This document shows positions 16,283-19,366 of a DNA stretch of 19,366 nucleotides, piece by piece. A program made the translations under genes and the position numbers. The DNA lies in the NCBI GenBank assembly GCA_051746665.1, contig JBNJFG010000039.1, positions 1-19,366 on the forward strand, in the 5' to 3' direction. The notes below the pieces were generated by a model, which had not been told where the DNA came from, ran no database searches, and saw nothing but the letters and a program-made list of their open reading frames with translations. Every line of letters starts with the position of its first letter. Position 1 is the stretch's first letter. The stretch comes from Halanaerobium sp051746665. Its GTDB lineage: Bacteria > Bacillota > Halanaerobiia > Halanaerobiales > Halanaerobiaceae.

Positions 16283-17494
16283 CTATTCTTCTCTCTTTTT
16301 TTTGTTTGCAACCTGCACAGGTAAAGCCCAAAGATTAATGAATCCAGGAGCTGCTTTGTGATCAAAATTATCACTTTCATCATAAGTAGCAAGTCCATGA
16401 TCATATAATGAGTACTCTGATTTTCTTCCAGCTAAAGTACAATTTGCTTTATATAATTTAATTTTAACAGATCCGGTTACAGTTTCCTGAGATTTATCAA
16501 CAAAAGCATCTAACGCGTCTCTTAAAGGAGAAAACCAGAGACCATTATATGTTAGTTCAGCGTATTTTGCTGACATTTCTGCTTTATAGTTTTTGGTGTC
16601 ACGGTCTAAAGTTAAATCTTCTAAAGCTTTGTGAGCTGTAATTAAAATTTCACCAGCTGGTGCTTCATAAATTTCTCTAGATTTAATTCCAACCAATCTA
16701 TCTTCTAACATATCGATTCTACCGACTCCGTATTCAGAACCAACTGCATTTAACTTTTCTACCAGATCAATTGGAGACATCTTTTCGCCATCAAGTGCTA
16801 CTGGTATTCCTTTTTCAAAATCAATTGTAATATATTTAGGTGTATCTGGAGTGTCATCAACATCTTTAGTCCACTGATAAGCATCTGCAGGCGGCTCAGC
16901 CCAGGGATCTTCTAAAATTCCACACTCAATACTAATACCCCATAAGTTCTGATCAATACTATAAGGGCTATCTTTTGTTGCTTTTACTGGAATATCATTT
17001 GCTTCTGCATACTCTATTTCTGCATCCCTAGAAACAAATTCCCAGTCTCTTAAAGGTGCTATAATTTCCATTTCTGGAGCCAGAGCTTTAAAAGACACTT
17101 CAAATCTTACCTGATCATTACCCTTTCCTGTACAGCCATGAGCTAAAGCGTCGACACCTTCTTTTTGGGCAATTTCAACCATTCTTTTTGAAATTAAAGG
17201 ACGAGCCAGTGCTGTTGCTAAAGGATACTTTTCCTGATACATTGCGTTTACCTTAAGTGCAGGGTAAACATACTCAGTTATAAATTCTTCTCTAATATCG
17301 TCAATATAGGCTTTAGAAGCTCCTGTTGCCATCGCCTTTTTCTCTACAGCATCCCAGTCCTGAGGCTGGCCTAAGTGTGCGGTATAAGTAATGATCTCTG
17401 CATCATACTTATCCTGCAGCCACTTAATTGCTACTGAAGTATCGAGTCCACCTGAATACGCCAACAAAATCTTTTTAATCTCTTTTTCTGCCAT
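16283..17494 (-). CDS. argG: Argininosuccinate synthase
   Basis: ArgG joins citrulline and aspartate with ATP to form argininosuccinate. The 403-residue length is normal. The N-type ATP-pyrophosphatase P-loop AYSGGLDTS is at residues 12-20. Further family motifs are the HGCTGKGNDQVRFE stretch with the citrulline/aspartate-binding GNDQVRFE, APLRDWEF, and SIDQNLWG. The C-terminal half holds the tetramerisation helix region. The ATG follows AAGGAGG with about 9 nt of A/T spacing. It is the first gene after the T-box leader, so expression should rise when tRNA-Arg is uncharged. No argB, C, D, F or J genes are in view; citrulline must come from elsewhere. Confidence 0.97.
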   Translation of the reverse strand: MAEKEIKKILLAYSGGLDTSVAIKWLQDKYDAEIITYTAHLGQPQDWDAVEKKAMATGASKAYIDDIREEFITEYVYPALKVNAMYQEKYPLATALARPLISKRMVEIAQKEGVDALAHGCTGKGNDQVRFEVSFKALAPEMEIIAPLRDWEFVSRDAEIEYAEANDIPVKATKDSPYSIDQNLWGISIECGILEDPWAEPPADAYQWTKDVDDTPDTPKYITIDFEKGIPVALDGEKMSPIDLVEKLNAVGSEYGVGRIDMLEDRLVGIKSREIYEAPAGEILITAHKALEDLTLDRDTKNYKAEMSAKYAELTYNGLWFSPLRDALDAFVDKSQETVTGSVKIKLYKANCTLAGRKSEYSLYDHGLATYDESDNFDHKAAPGFINLWALPVQVANKKKREE

Positions 17495-17558
17495 TTTTAA
17501 ATTTCCTCCTTAGATTTTCTGCTTTCTTTTTTGATTAACAATTGAGCTTATCATAATC

Positions 17559-17570
17559 ATTTAATTAAAT
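17559..17570. repeat. 12-bp AT-only palindrome upstream of argG
   Basis: ATTTAATTAAAT is a perfect palindrome lying between the T-box terminator and the argG ribosome site. It could be a regulator site, but it consists only of A and T in AT-rich DNA and no ARG-box consensus is clearly met, so I rate it low. Confidence 0.2.
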
Positions 17571-17601
17571 ATAATCCAACAAAAAAACTGCTGAAAATAA
17601 C

Positions 17602-17633
17602 AAAAACCCACCTCTATAATATAGAGACAGGTT
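17602..17633 (-). terminator. Regulated terminator of the argG T-box
   Basis: AACCTGT-CTCTATA pairs with TATAGAG-GTGGGTT (about 14 pairs including G-U), followed by TTTTT. It starts 7 nt after the T-box core, so the antiterminator and this stem are mutually exclusive, as in known T-boxes. Confidence 0.85.
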
Positions 17634-17842
17634 AAGATCCGTGGTACCACTCTGATTGATAAAAAAATTATCCACTTTCAGTTAATTTAACGCAGTTCTA
17701 CGTTTTTTCCTACTTGATTTCAGAAAAAATCCTCCCAGATGCGCTTCAGAATTAAGTTTTGCTCGAGCTTTCACCATCCTCGATTCGCTAAACCAACTAT
17801 AATTCTTACTCTTCTGTTCAAAGGTTTTTCTATTCATTATTT
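17602..17842 (-). promoter_or_regulatory. T-box riboswitch leader controlling argGH, probable Arg (CGC) specifier
   Basis: T-box leaders bind uncharged tRNA and switch a terminator to an antiterminator. On the minus strand GAGTAAGAAT near 17810 starts stem I, AGGATGGTGAAAGCTCGAGC (about 17780-17761) is the typical distal stem-I region, and GAAGCGCATCTGGGAGG contains the specifier loop. The best specifier is CGC (17743-17741), an arginine codon followed by A as expected; AGTAGG and the ACG/CGTTA segment follow. The conserved T-box core TGGTACCACG is at 17649-17640 and would pair with the tRNA acceptor end. The terminator stem follows directly (17633-17605), with CTCTATA/TATAGAG at its core and a T run. 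An arginine specifier agrees with argGH downstream. The transcription start is estimated from the promoter. Confidence 0.93.
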
Positions 17843-17848
17843 TTCTGT

Positions 17849-17877
17849 ATTATATATTATTTATTTTATTATTGCAA
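17849..17877 (-). promoter_or_regulatory. Sigma-A promoter of the T-box/argGH operon
   Basis: TTGCAA (17877-17872), a 17-nt spacer and a perfect TATAAT (17854-17849) lie on the minus strand about 30 nt before stem I of the T-box. Element quality, spacing and position agree well. Confidence 0.8.
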
Positions 17878-17926
17878 GTATTTTACACTAACATCTTAGT
17901 AATTAATCCAAATAAATGAAAATCAT

Positions 17927-19273
17927 TTAAGCTTTAAATTTAATTTCACTAATAAAATCCAACACATTAAAATCAACTGCAAAAAAATAATCAGAAATTT
18001 CTCTAATAGTTTTATTTTTTGCATATTCTTTTAAATTATTTCTAAAACAATAAATTTCATCTAAATTTTCAAGCATAATATCTAAAATTTCACCCTGAAA
18101 ATGTTTATCTCTTTCACTTTTAATTATATTTACACATTTTTTTCTAGAAAAAGCTTCTTTATAAACTCTCTTGGATGATAAAGCATCAAAAACATCTGCC
18201 AGGGCAACTATTCTAGCTTCAACAGCAATTTCTTCCCCTTTTAAACCCTGGGGATAGCCACTTCCATCCCATTTTTCATGATGTGAATAAGCTATATTAT
18301 ATGCCATATTTAAAACTTTAGAACGTGAATCAGATAAAAGTTTAGCCCCAATTTCAGGATGATTTTGCATTTTTTTATATTCTTCATCCGTTAATTTCCC
18401 AGGTTTTTGCAGTATTGAGTCTGGTATTCCAATTTTACCTACATCATGCAGCAGAGAAGCAAAAAATATGTTTTCTATTTTCTGTTTATCAGCTCCCAGT
18501 TCTCTAAAAAGTAGAGCTGATGTAAAAGCTATCCTTAAGATATGAAAAAGACTATCTTCATCTTTGAATTCAGCTGCTTCACAGAGCTTCTGCATAGTTT
18601 CTCTACTTAATTCCTTATTATCTGCAAGCAGTTTTTTTAATTCAACTTCTTTTGCTTCTAAACTGCGAAGTTTATCTTCTAATTCAAAAAGCGAATCATT
18701 AACAAAAAGTGAAATTAATTTTTCCATTTCTGGTTTTTTATTATTTAACTCTGATAAAATCCAATCTCGATTAATAAAAGGAATCTGCTTTTTAGCTAAT
18801 AAGTCTTGATAGTATAAAGCAGATTGAAAAGCAATCTTCTGTTTTAAACTTAAAAAACCCTTAAAAATCCTATAATCTTCTTTGTCAATTCTTTGCAGCC
18901 CATTCTCTTCTCTGGTAGATAATACTGCAGAATAATCAGGATGAACTACTGTAACCGCCCACTCTTTAAGTAGAGGTGAGTCTTCTGAAAGCTCAACAAA
19001 TGTTGTGTTTTCAAATCCAGAGCCGGCATCAGCAGGAATATCTTTAGCAAACACAAAGATCTGACGACAGATTTGATCTAAATCAAAATATCTTTTTCTT
19101 TCATATAAAAAGTACTTATAATTCTGAAACAAAACATAGATATCCGCATTTAAACAATGTTCTTTAACTACTTTTTCTACAGAATGAGACATTGCTACCA
19201 TTGAAGCTTTAGTATAAATATTGTTCTCTAAGCTTGAATTCTTAACATCTAAAGATTTATATAAGCCCTGCAA
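17927..19273 (-). CDS. DICT-domain HD-GYP protein (probable c-di-GMP phosphodiesterase)
   Basis: I start at the TTG at 19273 (MQGLYKSLDVKN after initiation), preceded at 6 nt by AGGATGTG; the in-frame GTG at 19282 overlaps that site. The N-terminal 130 residues fit the DICT sensory domain found in diguanylate cyclases and two-component proteins: AMSHSVEKV, LFQNYKYFLYERKRYFDL, and the ending LLKEWAVTVVHPDYSAVLS. A helical linker with a coiled-coil-like Glu/Lys stretch spans about 185-225. The HD-GYP domain follows (numbering from the GTG): His247, LLHDVGKIGIP with His279-Asp280, His308 in NHPEIG, HHEKWDGSGYPQG with GYP at 342-344, and LADVFDALSS with Asp363. The catalytic set looks complete. 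The gene begins 15 nt after the end of an upstream partial gene and ends before the argG promoter with no strong terminator. Confidence 0.9.
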   Translation of the reverse strand: MQGLYKSLDVKNSSLENNIYTKASMVAMSHSVEKVVKEHCLNADIYVLFQNYKYFLYERKRYFDLDQICRQIFVFAKDIPADAGSGFENTTFVELSEDSPLLKEWAVTVVHPDYSAVLSTREENGLQRIDKEDYRIFKGFLSLKQKIAFQSALYYQDLLAKKQIPFINRDWILSELNNKKPEMEKLISLFVNDSLFELEDKLRSLEAKEVELKKLLADNKELSRETMQKLCEAAEFKDEDSLFHILRIAFTSALLFRELGADKQKIENIFFASLLHDVGKIGIPDSILQKPGKLTDEEYKKMQNHPEIGAKLLSDSRSKVLNMAYNIAYSHHEKWDGSGYPQGLKGEEIAVEARIVALADVFDALSSKRVYKEAFSRKKCVNIIKSERDKHFQGEILDIMLENLDEIYCFRNNLKEYAKNKTIREISDYFFAVDFNVLDFISEIKFKA

Positions 19274-19288
19274 AATAATCACATCCTA

Positions 19289-19366
19289 CTATAATTCTAA
19301 TTGCTTAACCTCTTCTAAAGTTGGTAGTGCTGCCATTGCTCCACTTGCTGATGCAGCAAGTGAACC
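19289..19366 (-). CDS. C-terminal end of an unidentified protein, partial
   Basis: A minus-strand frame enters at the window edge and ends with TAG at 19289. The 25 visible residues are Ala/Ser-rich (SLAASASGAMAALP) and finish TLEEVKQLEL. Too little is visible to name a family. It ends 15 nt before the DICT-HD-GYP start, whose ribosome site follows the stop, a spacing typical of an operon. The other frames are closed within this stretch. Confidence 0.55.
   Translation of the reverse strand, partial: GSLAASASGAMAALPTLEEVKQLEL

Noticed and set aside
16029..16361. 110-codon plus-strand ORF
   Set aside because: It lies opposite argH and the argG end, has low-complexity Ser/Phe-rich composition typical of antisense frames, and has no ribosome site. 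All other plus-strand frames are likewise shadows of minus-strand genes.
17682..17837. 51-codon minus-strand ORF across the argG leader
   Set aside because: It starts with ATG without a ribosome site and overlaps the T-box stem I and specifier. The conserved RNA landmarks explain the sequence better than coding.

Overview
The window is AT-rich and every convincing gene lies on the minus strand, so transcription runs from high to low coordinates. Strong AGGAGG-type ribosome binding sites, TTG starts, a T-box leader and the protein families (CoA-dehydratase activase set, ECF S component, several HD-GYP proteins) point to an anaerobic low-GC Firmicute. Halanaerobium or a relative is my best guess. 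That is an inference from gene style, not from a marker gene. I see no rRNA, tRNA, insertion sequence, prophage or CRISPR array.

Layout in transcription order: (1) 19366-17927, the tail of an unidentified gene, then an HD-GYP c-di-GMP phosphodiesterase-type protein with an N-terminal DICT sensory domain. (2) 17877-14817, a sigma-A type promoter, a T-box leader with a probable CGC (Arg) specifier, argG, argH and a strong terminator: the last two steps of arginine synthesis, apparently controlled by uncharged tRNA-Arg. (3) 14746-8609, a secreted M48 metallopeptidase, an ECF transporter S component, a FrlD-like PfkB sugar kinase, a second HD-GYP protein and a 728-residue FtsA-like ATPase with a repeat-rich C-terminal extension. 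(4) 8536-6029, mannose-6-phosphate isomerase, a YjdF/DUF2238 membrane protein and an IclR regulator. (5) 5946-1202, two DUF2229/HgdB-like Fe-S proteins, a BadF/HgdC-type activase and class II fumarase, tightly packed and ending in a terminator. (6) 1188-1, a 28-codon secreted micropeptide followed by a third, membrane-anchored HD-GYP protein that runs off the window.

Two gene-free stretches exceed 300 bases. 17495-17926 holds the argG promoter and T-box. 838-1283 holds the fumarase terminator, a possible sigma-D promoter, repeats and the micropeptide gene.

The most interesting parts are the micropeptide plus membrane HD-GYP pair (a candidate peptide-signalling/c-di-GMP module), the split three-gene activase/DUF2229 set beside fumarase, and the extended FtsA-like protein. 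Three architecturally different HD-GYP proteins in 19 kb suggest heavy use of c-di-GMP signalling.
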